Source: Megalonaias nervosa (Eukaryota > Mollusca > Bivalvia > Unionida > Unionidae). Taken from it: DNA of 64,000 bases. Position numbers and translations under genes: made by a program. Every line of letters begins with the position of its first letter. The first letter of the stretch is position 1. The notes below the pieces were generated by a model, which was not told where the DNA came from, made no database searches, and worked only from the letters and a program-made list of their open reading frames with translations. Positions 22,401 through 36,130 of this stretch are shown here, piece by piece. Where the stretch lies: contig JAECUM010032014.1 of NCBI GenBank assembly GCA_016617855.1, forward strand, positions 1-64,000. The letters are read 5' to 3'.

Positions 22401-23274
22401 ATACTCAGTACACTCACATCTACACAGATGGATCGAAGTCACAAGAGCCTCACCGCACAGCAGCTGCAATGGTGGTACCAGCACAGAACATCACAATCCG
22501 AGCCAGACTCCCAGATGGCACCTCTATATACACCGCAGAACTATGGGCAATCTTACAGGCACTTAAATGGACTAAATCACAAGGAGAACGGCAGTAACTC
22601 ATCATCAGCGACTCCTTGAGTGTACTTAAATCCATAGAAACCGGCTCATCAAAAAGCAGGAAGAATATGCTCCAAGAAACCCTGATGCGTCTACGGGAAT
22701 TGGAATTGAACCATTTCCAGGTAGATTTCTTATGGGTTCCCTCACATATCAACCTGGTTGGGAATGACAAAGCAGATAGAGCAGCTAAGCAGAGCCTACA
22801 GGACCCAGATATACAACCACTAGACCCCAGCGTTCAAGAACTCTACGGTACAGTCACCAAAGCCATTAACCAACAATGGCAGCGCCAATGGGACCTTTCC
22901 GAAAAGGAAGAAAACTACACCAACTTCAACCGAGCATCAGAAGAGGGCCTCCTATCCATCTCGAACTTTCTACAAGAGACCAACAAATAATAAATAGATT
23001 GAGGACAGGTAAAACACTCATAAGAACCAGTCATGGAACAGAGGCCAGTCTCAACTGCCAGACATGCAATCTCCCAGACACCATTGAACATATTTTCAAC
23101 GACTGCAGACAATACACTCGATCAAGGAAAATATTCACCGACTTCCAGGCCAAGATAGGAGCACCAACCACATACCCCGACTGCCTCGACGGAAAGAAAA
23201 ATTCTAACCTCCAGAGCACATGCAACAACATCATCAGATTCCTCAACGATGTTAATAAATATCAATATATATAA
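19430..23274 (+). pseudogene. LINE ORF2: endonuclease, reverse transcriptase, RNase H
   Basis: Endonuclease at about 19,640-20,330 (WQWNCRGLYKN, CLQETLLP, LLCGDFNAHSKEWG, GSDHFPISTTL). TGA at 20,540 and a shifted stretch to 20,880 interrupt it. Reverse transcriptase at 20,882-22,300 (FLDLEKAFDLVW, NGTPQGSVISPTLFN, SQFADDSGIW). RNase H at about 22,410-22,830 with Asp in YTDGSK, Glu in TAELWAI and Asp in ISDSL; TAA at 22,595 and a frameshift split it. The tail CQTCNLPDTIEHIFNDC ends at 23,274. The joined product would copy its own RNA at nicked target DNA, but this copy is dead. Confidence 0.85.
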
Positions 23275-23764
23275 CAAATTCAAAACATGCATATTAACAT
23301 TGATGAATAAAGAAATCAATATAATATTCTTGATTCCTTGTTACTACAATTTATATTCTCCTAATATACTTTCTATACATTCTTCGTCTTTCCATCAAAT
23401 GCATTAATTTTACTCTTAATCCCAACAGGAAATTTTAACATAGATATTAAAATTGCTGAATAAAAACTATATATGATATTCTTGACTCCTTATTATTATC
23501 ATTTTTATACCACTATTATGTATTATAAGCATTTTACATATCTGTGTTATAATTAAAAAAAAAAAAAAAATATAACAGCTTAGGATTGCAATAGTAATAC
23601 ACCACTAATGCACACTAAACCAAATTAGCATCATTAACCTTATTATCTAAATATACATAAAATAAAATCAGACAATGACTTGGACGTTATCAGTACTTGA
23701 GACAGTAGATAAATATACAGTGTTTCACAAGACTAGAATTTTATCCTGTGACACAAAATTGACT

Positions 23765-24872
<1,108 letters not shown>

Positions 24873-25994
24873 GACAAGCATCAAAGCAAGGGGCAGTCCA
24901 GGAAGCTCTACCTGCTGCCCCACAAATCCCCTCCCCTCTGTCGACAAGCATCAAAGCAAGAGACAGTCCAGGAAGCTCTACCTGCTGCCTCACAATCCCC
25001 CTCCCCTCACGCACACAAGCACCTACGCTGGGAACATCAAACAGGTGCTAGGAAAATATACTAGCAATACCTGGGTGGACTCCTGAACTTGGCAAGCCAG
25101 TGCTGAGCTAAGATTTTCTACCATGACCCCGGCATATGGGTGTTGATCGAAGTATGGTCAGGGACAGTCCAGGACACACCCCACCTGCTGTCCCAAAATT
25201 CCGGACAACCATTAAAACCCTCTTTAGGACAGAGAGTGAATAACCAAGGTCTTCATTTTACATTAGAAGATCAAATAATCTATCACGATCCTTTGGCCGT
25301 ATACTCAAAACAATACAACTATAACTACCATGCGGTGCTAACGATACATAGGATGGCATACACCCAACAGATTGGCACATTTTAGATTATGAAAGTACGA
25401 TCAGTACACAAAATTCCAACATAATATTTACTGACAAGCATCAAAGCAATGGGCAGTCCAGGCCGCTCTACCTGCTGCCCCACAAATCCCCTCCCCTCTG
25501 CCGACAAACATCAAAGCAAGGGGTAGTCCAGGAAGCTCTACCTGCTGCCCCACAATCCCCCTCCCCTCACGCACACAAACACCTACGCTGGGAACATCAA
25601 ACAGGTGCTAGGAAAATATACTAGCAATACCTGGGTGGACTCCTGAACTTGGCAAGCCAGTGCTGAGCTAAGATTTTCTACCATGACCCCGGCATATGGG
25701 TGTTGATCGAAATATGGTACACCCCCCACCTGCTGTCTCAAAATTCCGGACAAGCATCAAAACCCTCTTTAGGACAGAGAGGAAATAACCAAGGTCTTCA
25801 TTTTACATTAGAAGATCAAAACAACCTATCATGATCCTTTGGCCGTGCGCTCAAAACAATACAACTATAATTACTAAGCGGTGCTAATGTTACATAGGAT
25901 GGCATACATCCAGCAGATTGGGACATTTTAGATTTCCAAAGTACGCTCAGTACACAAAATTCCAACTTAATATGTATTCAAAATTCATAACTCC
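24873..25994 (+). repeat. LINE 5' UTR: two tandem ~561-bp units with short monomers
   Basis: 24,873-25,433 and 25,434-25,994 are two copies of one unit. Each begins with two ~68-bp monomers (CAAAGCAAGGGGCAGTCCAGG...CTACCTGCTGCCCCACAA) and continues with the shared ACCTACGCTGGGAACATC and GACCCCGGCATATGGGTGTT blocks. The same monomers open the inverted LINE part at 35,787. The position just upstream of LINE ORF1 fits a promoter-bearing 5' UTR made of tandem monomers. Confidence 0.75.
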
Positions 25995-26694
25995 CAACTA
26001 TTGAATCAATTGCATAGGTGGCTCACACACTTCTGGTATAGGGATATCCATAGTCATAACTGGATTCAATTTGATTAAACTGATTTAGGGGTATCAAGGC
26101 TTTTTTGGGTGACTTGGGGCCTTCGGAGAGGACCATCAACATCAAGGAAGCAAGCTGGGACATGGACTGGAACTGGCTCTGGAGTCTTCGCCTGGGGGCT
26201 GTTGGGTGCTCTTTTTCTGGTGGCTTTCTTTTTTGGTTTGGTCCGTATGGGACTTGAACCACCGCCCTCTGGGGGTGGGGGGTGGGGTTTGGTTGTTGAC
26301 TGTCTTGGGGACTGCCTCGGTTAGTTGTGGTTGGGGTCTGGTATAGGGGTGGGGGATGGGGCTGTTACTGGGGTGGTTGTGGTGGGGCGGGGCTGGGGCC
26401 CGGGCGGGGGATTTGGTTGCTGGGTCTGTCAGTTGGGAGTAACGGAGTGCGTCCGGACGGGTACTAAAGGTCAAAAGGCCCAGACCGGGGCCAAGTGCCC
26501 TCTTAAAGGGACAGCGGTTCAGCCTAGGATCGCAAGCAGTCGCAGAAGCCATCGAGCAATACGCGACTATAATCCGTTTACTGGTTACTGGTTACTGGGT
26601 GTACTTATAGAACATGGGCCCAGCCTGGGGCCAAGGGCCCAGCCCGGGGCTATAATCAGTCGTGAAGCACTCAGTGCATAGGCGACTTTAATCC

Positions 26695-28296
26695 ATGGAC
26701 ACACACATAGGGTGTGCTTTCCACCCACCCCAGCCAAACGGTCTTGCTGGAGTTAGCAACACAATACTCCCAGCATACGCACCTAACATGAGCCAAAAGA
26801 CTTACGCAGACGCTTTAGTCTCTCCCTCCACCCAACTTGAAGTAACAAATGCGCCCAACATTAACAAAACCCCCCAAATTACAACCACCAACAACCACCA
26901 ACCAAAGGAAAATATAACTTCCGGACACCCAACTAAAAATCAAATAAGGGAAGTAGGAAAAAACAAAAAGGTAACAATACACAACAGCCAAACTCCTGGG
27001 CCCTCAGGACAAACATCAAAACCCAAAGAAAAAACCGCCAAAATAACCACCCCGACCCCCACCCGCATAAGCAAAAAGAATAGCTACAAAGGTATGGGGA
27101 AACTACCCATGACAACCAAAGAAACTACCCCAAATCTAACAAATCCCACAAAACCAGAGGAAACAAAACAAGCATTCAAAACCCAAACAAGGGAAAAACA
27201 AGCTTCAATAAATCAGAAACCTAACCACAAATTCCACTCTCCTAACCACACAATCTTTATAAACAGCCATAGTAGTCGGCTGCCTTATTTAAGTACCACC
27301 AGCACTGTAGGTGCCCTAAACAAAGTACATCAAGGGCAATTCAAACTAATTAGACCTCACACGAACTACCTAATTGTCCACTGTAGCACTCTAAACTAAG
27401 TAGAAAAATTCATTCAAATTGAGCACATAGGACACATCAAAGTTAAGGTCACTAGGCATAGGAAAACCCAAAATGCAATATATTCGCAAACTTCCAAAAC
27501 TACATCTGACAACCAAAATAAAGCCACACATGTACACCCCAATACACCGCCAATCACTAAATTCAAGGCGGTATTAACACTAAAAGGATACAATCAAGAT
27601 ATGAACACAAACACCCTGGAAAACAAACTTAAAACTAATGGCACCAAGATCACAAAACCTTATAGACTTAGGAATAACAAGAATCAAAACACCTCAAAAG
27701 TTGTATTGGAATCTGACGCACCACTCCCACTCCTAGTCAAACTAAGCCCTTATGGGGTACTACACAGGCTCGAACCGTTCATAAACAAACCACGGTTCTG
27801 TGCCAAATGTCAACAATGGGGACACTATGCCCGTCAATGTCGACACCACCATAGATGCCCCAGCTGTGGGGGCCAACATCGAGGCACATGCAAACGAACC
27901 ACAATCAAATGTGCCAACTGCCGGGGACAACACCACCCCAGGACAGAACAATGCCCATACACCATAAAAGAAAAGAAAGTGATAGAACTGATGAACTCAC
28001 AATTAATTCCATATAAAGAAGCCTTAACCAAGATAAATCTAGAAACTAATCAAACCAAAACGCAACAGACCCACTCAGCACAAAACAATCACCCTAAGCC
28101 CACAAATAATCAAAAAGCAGACAAACCCATGATAAATAAATCCAAATCAAATCAGGAACCAGCTAAACAAAACCAGAGAAAACAAACAGCAGTAACACCA
28201 CGAACCAATTCAGGCCAACAAACAATAACATGGCCCATTATTGGTGAAGTGCTTCAGGCAATATTACCATTAGACCTCAAAGGCCACCAACAATAG
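26695..28296 (+). pseudogene. LINE ORF1 (gag-like, CCHC zinc knuckles), one in-frame TAA
   Basis: 534 codons in one frame with a single TAA at 27,397-27,399. The N-terminal third is Thr/Asn/Lys/Pro-rich and probably disordered (with YADAL near residue 36). The C-terminal half has three Cys/His knuckles: CAKCQQWGHYARQC, CPSCGGQHRGTC and CANCRGQHHPRTEQC. Such ORF1 proteins coat LINE RNA. The ATG at 26,695 follows the GC-rich end of the 5' UTR. ORF2 starts about 90 bases after its stop. Confidence 0.8.
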
Positions 28297-28388
28297 AAAC
28301 ACTAATTGCACAAATTAATCAAATTCTGACCAAACACATGTAAGTTACATCGAAATTGTCAATCAAACCATTAAAACCAACAACAAGA

Positions 28389-31300
28389 ATGGGTAGTACA
28401 ACCCCCCAAAATACGATTATCTGGCAATGGAACTGTAGGGGATTAAACAGCAACCTGTCGGAATTAAAATACAAACTAAGTCAAACAGAACCGAAACCAG
28501 ATATTATCTGCTTCCAAGAAACACACATACCAGAAAATTCCAACTACATCCCAGGATATTTCCCAGGCACTTTCAAACACCGAGCCAATGGGGAAAAAGG
28601 GGGAGGGTTGGCAATATTTATTCTAAACACCCTCCCCAATACTGAGATGGTAACAGTTCCAACACAAATAGGCACTAGCCAAACATTTGAGATGATGACA
28701 GTCCTAGTCAGCTTAGGACCCATCACCATTAAAATTTTCAACATCTACGACCCAGGCAACGCCAACCCAATTAACTTAAACACTTACCGGCAAATATCAC
28801 AACCACCAACAGAAAACCTCGTAGTCTGTGGAGACTTCAATGCACACAATGAACTCTGGGGAGGAGGAAAAACGGACAACAGAGAGAGGTTGGTAGAAGC
28901 TTGGACAGCTGAATCCAACCTAGTCATCCTCAACGACGGTTCCAAAACTAGATTAGACCCTGAGGATGGCTCCCTATCAGCTATCGATCTAACAATCTGT
29001 ACACCCAAGCTAGCACAGCTAACCAACTGGCGGGTGGACCACGACAGCACGTTAGGTAGCGACCACTTCCCATCATCATCTCCCTTCAGATGACCGTACA
29101 ACACAACCCCATTGAGGTTCCACCGAGATGGAAATATAGTAAAGCCGACTGGGAACATTTTAAAGACTACCTTTCAAAAATAAATACTAGTGAAACAGAA
29201 GACTCAAACATTAATACCTTCAACAACAATATCACCAAAACCATTCATGAGGCGGCCATCTTAAATATGCCATAAAGCAAAAATACTCAAACCAAGCAAA
29301 CGGTACCCTGGTGGACAGATGAATGCAAAATGGCCCATAAAGAAAAGAAAAAAGCCCTCAATAAATTCAAACACACAAAAAACTCACTAGATTTCCAAGA
29401 CTACAAAAACAAAGAAAAAAACATTAAGCACATCATCAAAGAAGCCAAAGACAAATCATGGCAACATTTTTGTACCCAACTAAATATTAAAACAAATTCC
29501 AAGCAAGTGTGGGACAAAATAAAACTTATACGGGGAAAAACAGTTAGCATCAGCCCCAAACTTAAAGGTGCAAATAGCAATAAAGACAAAGCAAATCTGC
29601 TCGCCAACCATTATTCTAAAATGAGCAGCAATTCCAATCACACTCAAAAATTCCAAGAACATAGGAAAGAAGTAGAAAACTCCCTTAAACATTTATTCAA
29701 AGACCTAGGAACCAAAGAATCTGAGTTAAATAGCGACATCACCCTATTCGAATGGAAAGCAGCCTTAGGGTCTAAAAAAGAAACATCACCAGGAAAGGAC
29801 GACATTGGCTATATTATTTATAAAAATCTACCGGTCAGCATCACCAAAACTATCATCAAATTACTAAACCAAATCTGGAATACCGGTCAATTACCTGATA
29901 GCTGGAAGCAAGCCATTGTCATACCCATCCCAAAAACCGGAAAAGACCCTAATGAAATTAACTCATATAGACCCATCTCCCTCACCAACAACATATGTAA
30001 AATCATGGAAACTATCCTGGCCAACCGATTAAAGCATCATTTAGAACACAATAGCCTCCTATCGGAATACCAGTGCGGCTTTCGCAGCAAGCGGTCCACC
30101 ACTGACCAATTACTCAGACTCGAAGCAGATATCAAACTTGCATTCAACTCTAGAAGGAAAAGAGATAGAAACCCTATAGCTGTTTTCCTGGATCTTGAAA
30201 AAGCCTTTGACCTTGTCTGGACAAAATGACTGATTGCAAAACTCAACAGCTTCGGCATTACTGGACGCATGTTTAATTAGATTGAGAACTTTCTCTCAGG
30301 GCGAAAAATCATCACTAGAGTGGGAAACACCCTATCAGATGAGTACACTTTAGAAAACGGAACACCGCAAGGGAGCGTACTCAGCCCCACACTCTTCAAC
30401 TTAATGATTAATGACCTGGACCGCAACCTCATCTCAGCAAAAGTACAAATCTCTCAATTTGCTGATGATAGCGGAATTTGGAGAGCCGGTAACCCCGCTA
30501 GCAATCAAGTTACCTCAGAAATCCAGCAAAGCCTTGACAATATAAGGAGATGGGCAGTCAAATGGGGGTTTAAGATATCGCAGGAAAAAACAGTAGCGAT
30601 TATTTTCACACCTAAAAGACAAAGACAACCTCATTATCCCAAATTTTATATTCAAAATCAAATAATCTAGTATGTTAAAGTTGTCAAATTCCTAGGCATG
30701 TTCTTCGATCAACACCTCAATTGGAAACATCACATCGAACAATTAATTAAAAATTGCACCAAAGACATCAATCTCCTAAAAAACCTAAAGGACACCACAT
30801 GGGGATCTAACCAAGAAACTCTGACAACTAATTACAGGGCTCTCATAAAATCGAAACTAGAGTATGACTGTCAGGTATATAACTCCGCTACTCAAATTCA
30901 CCTGAAAAAGTTAAACGAAATCCAAAGAAAGGTACTGCTGATCTGCACCGGCACGCTACCCTCCACATCATTGGACGAACTATGCATACTCACTGGACAA
31001 TTACCATTACCATTAAGGAGGCAAGAAATGCTCCTTAGATACTCAATTCGATTATCCAGCCACACAAACTCGCATCCTACTAAGATGGCCATCAGCAAAT
31101 GCAATGTGACTTTTAGTCGCAAACTCGTTCCAAACACTCCTGGAGGAAAACAAATCCAAGAGCTTAGGAAAAACCTGCCAATTTTGGAAGAACAGGAGGA
31201 ATACACTAAACCTCCCGACCAAGCCCCCTGGACCATCCCAAAACCGAGGATAAACACCAAAGCCACCGAACCTGGAAACAAATTGGAACAAGAGCTCAAA

Positions 31301-32217
31301 CTAAAATCTATCTTTGCAAGCAATATACAAGATACCTACTCTGGTTTCGTAAAAATATACACCGACTGTTCAAAAACACCGGACCCACCCAGAACAGCAG
31401 CAGCGATAGTTATCCCAGAGAACAACATACAAATGGGAACCAGATTACCGGATCACTGCTCTATTTATACAACAGAATTCTGGGCTATCGTCGAATCACT
31501 TAAATGGATCAAATATAACAACACCCCAAAGTCAGTAATCATAAGTGACTCGCTTAGTGTAATTACAACAATTAAAAACAAAAGCACTAATTCAAGAGAA
31601 AACTTCCTTGCCGAGGCCTACCACCTATTAAAAGAAATATCCACTAGAAACCAAATAGTATAATTTATGTGGATACCCTCACACATAGGAATTCTCGGTA
31701 ATGAACAAGCAGATCGATTCGCAAAATGAAAACTAAGAGACCCAAACCCTGCCACACTTAAATACAGCACTAGCGAAACCTTAAACATTGCTGAAAATTA
31801 CATCAACGCTAAATGGCAGGAAACATGGAATGCCACACATAAAGGAAGAAAACTATGTTCCACCCTAAAGAAATTAACAGATCCATAAAACCACCTAATA
31901 CAAACAGCTCGGACCAAAATATCATAAACCGTATACTAACAGGCAAAACAAAATTAGCAAGCAGCTTTGGAAGACACCTGGATCCAAAATCCACAACCAT
32001 CAACTGCTACCACTGCCAAACAATCGAGGATCTCGGACATATATTCAATACCTGCACTCAATACCTACAAGCTAGGAACAAACTACAACTAGCACAGAAG
32101 GAAATTGGATCCCCAACTACATACCCCGAAATAATAGGAAAAAACAACCTCAATATCGCTACTACTTATAAAAACATCCTACTATTCCTAAATGAAACCA
32201 AACTTAGGAATAAAATA
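28389..32217 (+). pseudogene. LINE ORF2: endonuclease, reverse transcriptase, RNase H
   Basis: Starts MGSTTPQNTIIWQWNCRGL. Endonuclease to about 29,090 (CFQETHIP, VVCGDFNAHNELWG, GSDHFPSSSP) where TGA 29,091 and a shift break it. Reverse transcriptase 29,330-30,670 with FLDLEKAFDLVW, NGTPQGSVLSPTLFN and SQFADDSGIW; TGA 30,227, a TAG near 30,278 and TAG 30,668 interrupt it. RNase H at about 31,350-31,720 (IYTDCSKT, TTEFWAI, ISDSLSV), then TAA 31,661. The C-terminal tail CYHCQTIEDLGHIFNTC ends at 32,217. Gly in the RNase H YTDGS motif is Cys here. Confidence 0.85.
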
Positions 32218-33405
32218 TAAAAATTACCAACAATAAAACCACACAAACCAACAAATAACATCCTTAAACACTGCGCGGGTGTTCCTGGGAAAAACTGATA
32301 AGCAAACCAGGGGGTGCGAGATGGGATGGGGGCTTCGGTTTACGGCCCACCCCTCTTCTGTGTATAGTACTGTCACTTCCAGGTCTAGTGGGTTCACAGA
32401 CCTGGATTTTAAGGTATCACACAGCATGGCCAACCAAAGCACAAGACACTCGTTAAAAATCTCAGTTACCCACAATCACGCAATGAGGATAATCACACCG
32501 CACGCAAATAAAACACAATAACATTTCAGATAAACAGCATGACGCCCTCCATCATCTTTTCATCATTCATCACACAGAGAAGATGGACGCCGGTGAAGAC
32601 GGACGTGCGCCACGCTGATGCTGAGTTCAACAAATACATCGAATTAGGACTTCAAGGAACACAAGAAAAACAACAAAACAGATGAAAAGGTTACACACAC
32701 GGGATTTATCAAAGGATATAACCGAAATTGAGATTCCAGGACTACAAACAGCAACCAACACTGCAAGCACATGGCTGCAGCTGCAGGGGGTCACTCCCCA
32801 GAACAAAGGAACAAAGGAAAACTGACCATGGACTAGACAGACTTCACAACACACACATCGCACAAGGTAAAGAATTCACTTTATAATTAACAATTCCACT
32901 ATTTACATTAAATTTATTAAATACTAAACTTAATTCAAGCTTAAACGCCGTTTATTCAATAAAATAGGACTTGGTTTTAAACGACAATATAGCTTAACAT
33001 AAATAACTGTATAACAATATTAATTTATTAAAATTAAACCCACTAAAGATTATCCATACTCGACAATAACGATGCAGCAGCAAACGCGATATAAACTAAA
33101 TAGGAGAGAAGCCCTAACAACCTAAATAATAAACCCACTACTACTACTTTGGATTTTAGTCGCATATCGCCCTAAGTCATGCGTGACTCGTTAATTGTAC
33201 ACTTTTGTGTACTACTTAATTTATGCGATTATCCGCTATTAATACAAGGCCTCCCAGGCAAGCCACCGGAGGCAGAGGGCCCCAAAGGCTCCGCCAAACT
33301 CCTCAGCACAGCAACATCGTCCTGCGTTCTCTTCCGGTCGTTCTCTGCATTTCCGTCTCGTCTCCGTCTTCCTCCGTTGAACGCTGTCACCAAGTACACC
33401 AGCAG

Positions 33406-33408
<3 letters not shown>
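32218..33408. other. 3' UTR of the LINE, no gene
   Basis: Non-coding sequence after ORF2, with only unsupported short frames. It leads to the (TA)n tract at 33,409. Confidence 0.5.

Positions 33409-33473
<65 letters not shown>
33409..33473. repeat. (TA)n microsatellite
   Basis: About 32 TA units between two LINE copies. It could be the tail of the plus-strand LINE on its left or of the minus-strand LINE on its right. Confidence 0.85.
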
Positions 33474-33476
<3 letters not shown>

Positions 33477-34145
33477 AAAAAATTCAAATCCATGTCCCGT
33501 TTCCTATTTTACTGGGCTGTTCCTATGATATTGCCAAACATGTGATGGTTACATTCGAGTCAGGTATTCCTGAGTTGTGAATTTTTCTATCTCGTGGTAG
33601 TTCTTTAATTTCGTGTAGTGTGCGTACTTAAATTTTTCGAAAATTTCGTCGCATTATATCGGCTTAAGAAGCCTTTCTCTTTTTGAGATCTTAATTTGGG
33701 TGTCAATATGTTGAGTTGTAAATTTGAACCAATCAGTTGTTTTTTTTTCAGGGCCAGCAAGTTGTAATTCTGAAGAGGGCTTTCTTGGGTCAGAATGAAA
33801 GCCCTATGTGGTAAACTTATATGTGTGTGGGGTTTTTTTGGGGGGGGGGGGGGCTGGTGGTGTGTGTGTGCTATATGCTGTTTGTAAGCTATAGATATTC
33901 CTGTTCGTGTTTCTGTTGAGCTATATTACCATACATTCTAATACCCATTCACGGATTCTCTCTCGCATACTTACATAGTTTGGGGCGGGGGAGGGGATGG
34001 ATGTTGTGTTTGGTTTTCTGGGATGGCATTTTTGTTTTCAGACTTGGGGGTGGGGGGAATTTCGTTTCATTGATTGATTGGTGGCAATATCTTTTCATAT
34101 ATACTTTCCTTTCGAACTCTTCGAAAGGTTTCTGCTTGGTGGTCT

Positions 34146-34490
34146 CCTCCTCCTCTTCTCTTGTAGTACATCTACCTGTTGTTGTATCCTTTATCTGCTC
34201 TTCTTTATTTCAGCTGTTTTCTTTCTTTTCCTTGCTTGTTGATGTCTTGGTCTGTTTCATATCTCCTGATCTTCTTTATTACTGCCATGTTTGATGTACG
34301 ATTTCTTTCTTGTCTTTTACTTCCTCTTCTCTTGTAGTTATTCTACCTGTTGTTGTGTCCTTTTCCTGCTCTTCGTTATTTCAGTCGTTTTCTTTCTTCC
34401 CCGTTCTCGTTGTTGACTTGGTCATTTCCCCTATCTCCTGATCTTCTTTAGTACTGCCATGTTTGATGTAAGATTTCTTTGCCTGGGAGG
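34146..34490. repeat. Two tandem ~175-bp repeats in the LINE 3' UTR
   Basis: Two copies starting CTCCTCCTCCTCTTCTC / TTACTTCCTCTTCTC and containing TTGTAGT, CTACCTGTTGTTGT, CTGCTCTTC and CATGTTTGATGTA. Pyrimidine-rich on the plus strand. Confidence 0.75.
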
Positions 34491-34607
34491 GGGTTTGTTT
34501 GGCATGCGCCCCCTTGACCATATGGCTAGTCTCGATTAAATTAAGTTTACTTTACCTTAATGGTTATTTTTTGTCATTTGAATGTGTACTTGGGTTATTT
34601 GCCTGAT

Positions 34608-35015
34608 ATGGTTTGAGTATTACGTGTATTATTTAGTTGTAAAGTTCTAATTTTGGTTTAAACTTATACGAGTGTCTCCTCTGAGTAATCAGTTTTCAAT
34701 GTGCGAAGACACCCGCATATTTTTTTTTTTTTTTTCTTATTTCAATTTAACTATATGGTTTGAGTGTTACTTGCATTAGTTAGTTGTAAAGTTCTAATTT
34801 TAGTTTAAACTTATACGAGTGCCTCCTCTGAGTAATTAGTTTTCAATGTACGAAGACACCCGCATAGTTTTTGTTTCCTATTTCAATTTTAACTATATGA
34901 TTTGAGTGCTACGTGCATTATTTAGTTGTAAAGTTATAATTTTAGTTTAAACTTATACGAGTGCCTCCTCTGAGTAATTAGTTTTCAATGTACGAACACA
35001 CCCGCATAGTTTTTG
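34608..35015. repeat. Three tandem ~135-bp repeats in the LINE 3' UTR
   Basis: Each copy has TTAGTTGTAAAGTT, AAACTTATACGAGTG, CTCCTCTGAGTAAT and CACCCGCATA. They differ by a few substitutions and by a T-run in the first copy. Confidence 0.8.
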
Positions 35016-35067
35016 TCCCACGTTTTTTAGGTTTTGATTCTCCCTAATTTTACTATAAGACCTTATA

Positions 35068-35786
35068 TTATATTTGTCCCCTTTTTCCTATTTGGTTGAT
35101 GAATTCCAAAATATTGTTGTAAGTTCTTCCTAGATTCTTGTTTTCTGCCCCTAGTAACTCCGGGTACGTGCTTCGTTCTCCTATTAGTTCGTGATGGGTT
35201 TTGAGTTTGGCCCTCTCCTGGTTGTACTTGGGGCATGTATTTTTCACGTGTTGAATTGTTTCTGGAGTTGGGCAGTGGGGGCAGTTTGTAATCGTTCCCT
35301 TTTTAATGTGTTTCCCTGCGCATCCTGCTAGCAGGGTTTTGCCTGTTCTTATTCGGTTTATTATCGTTGTGTCGTATGGGTTTTTGAAGGTCGGATACTT
35401 AATTTTCCTACTTACTTTTTCCTGTATTTTGTGAAGTTGGCTACTATTGTCTGACTTGTCCCACTGATCTTGCCACATGTTATTAATATTATTCCGGATA
35501 ATACTATTAATTTCAGTAACGCTGTAAGCTATGTTTTGGGCCATGGGTTCATTTGTGTGGTTCCTTGCTTCTGCGTCTGCTTTTTCATTGCCCGGAATTT
35601 GGATGTGGGAAGGAATCCATACGAATGCGACTTTTTTGTTGGTTAGTTCAATTTCTTTGAGTAGGGATCTTGCATGGTTGATCACATTAGGTCTACTCTT
35701 CGATTGGTCAGTTGCCAAGGATTGCAATACACTGTACGAGTCGCTTAGAATGACCGTTTTTGTTGTTGGATATTCATTTGCCAGAC
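35068..35786 (-). pseudogene. C-terminal RNase H fragment of LINE ORF2
   Basis: Minus-strand frame containing ILSDSYSVLQSLATDQSK (RNase H Asp region), FVWIPSHIQIPGNEKADAEA (the His/Asp end of RNase H), a GKTLLAGCAGKHI segment and the CPHCPTPETIQHVKNTC tail, ending at 35,068. The same order is seen at 31,520-32,217. Upstream it is cut by the junction to the inverted 5' UTR at 35,787, so no endonuclease or reverse transcriptase is left. The long frame continuing to 36,168 reads through non-coding monomers. Confidence 0.8.
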
Positions 35787-36130
35787 AAGCACTAAAGCAA
35801 GGGGCAGTCCAGGTCGCTCTACCTGCTGCCCCATAAACACCCCTCCCCCACAAACAAGCGTCACAATTCGGACAAATATCAAAGCAAGGGGCAGTCCAGG
35901 AAGCTCTACTTGCTGAACCACCAACCCCTCCCCTCTCTGACATAGCACACCCCGGACAAGCGCACGGACAAAAACAAAGGCAAGTGGCAGTCCAGGGAAC
36001 TCTACCTGCTGCCACACAAACCTCCACCCCCACCGGACAAGCATAGCACACCCGAGTACGGACAAAATCAAATGTAAGGGGCATTCCAGGGAGCTCTACC
36101 TGCTGCCCCACAAACCCCTTCCGGACGACC
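35787..36130 (+). repeat. Four LINE 5' monomers
   Basis: Four diverged copies of AAGCAAGGGGCAGTCCAGG...CTCTACCTGCTGCC, the same monomer as at 24,873 and 25,434, here at the inverted 5' end of the twin-primed LINE. Confidence 0.75.

Larger units (their letters stand above)
24873..33408 (+). mobile_element. Nearly full-length I-superfamily (Nimb-like) LINE with ORF1 and ORF2
   Basis: Order: repeated 5' UTR (24,873-26,690), ORF1 with zinc knuckles (26,695-28,296), ORF2 (28,389-32,217), then 3' UTR running to about the (TA)n tract at 33,409. Both frames are broken. It lies inside the Polinton, so it inserted later. The 3' boundary is inferred from the tail pattern of the other copies. Confidence 0.75.

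Noticed and set aside
26109..26681. Long Gly/Pro-rich frames on both strands at 26.1-26.7 kb
   Set aside because: They read the GC-rich end of the LINE 5' UTR; both strands are open because of composition.
33980..34294. Membrane protein gene at 34 kb
   Set aside because: Hydrophobic frame produced by T-rich antisense LINE 3' UTR with tandem repeats.
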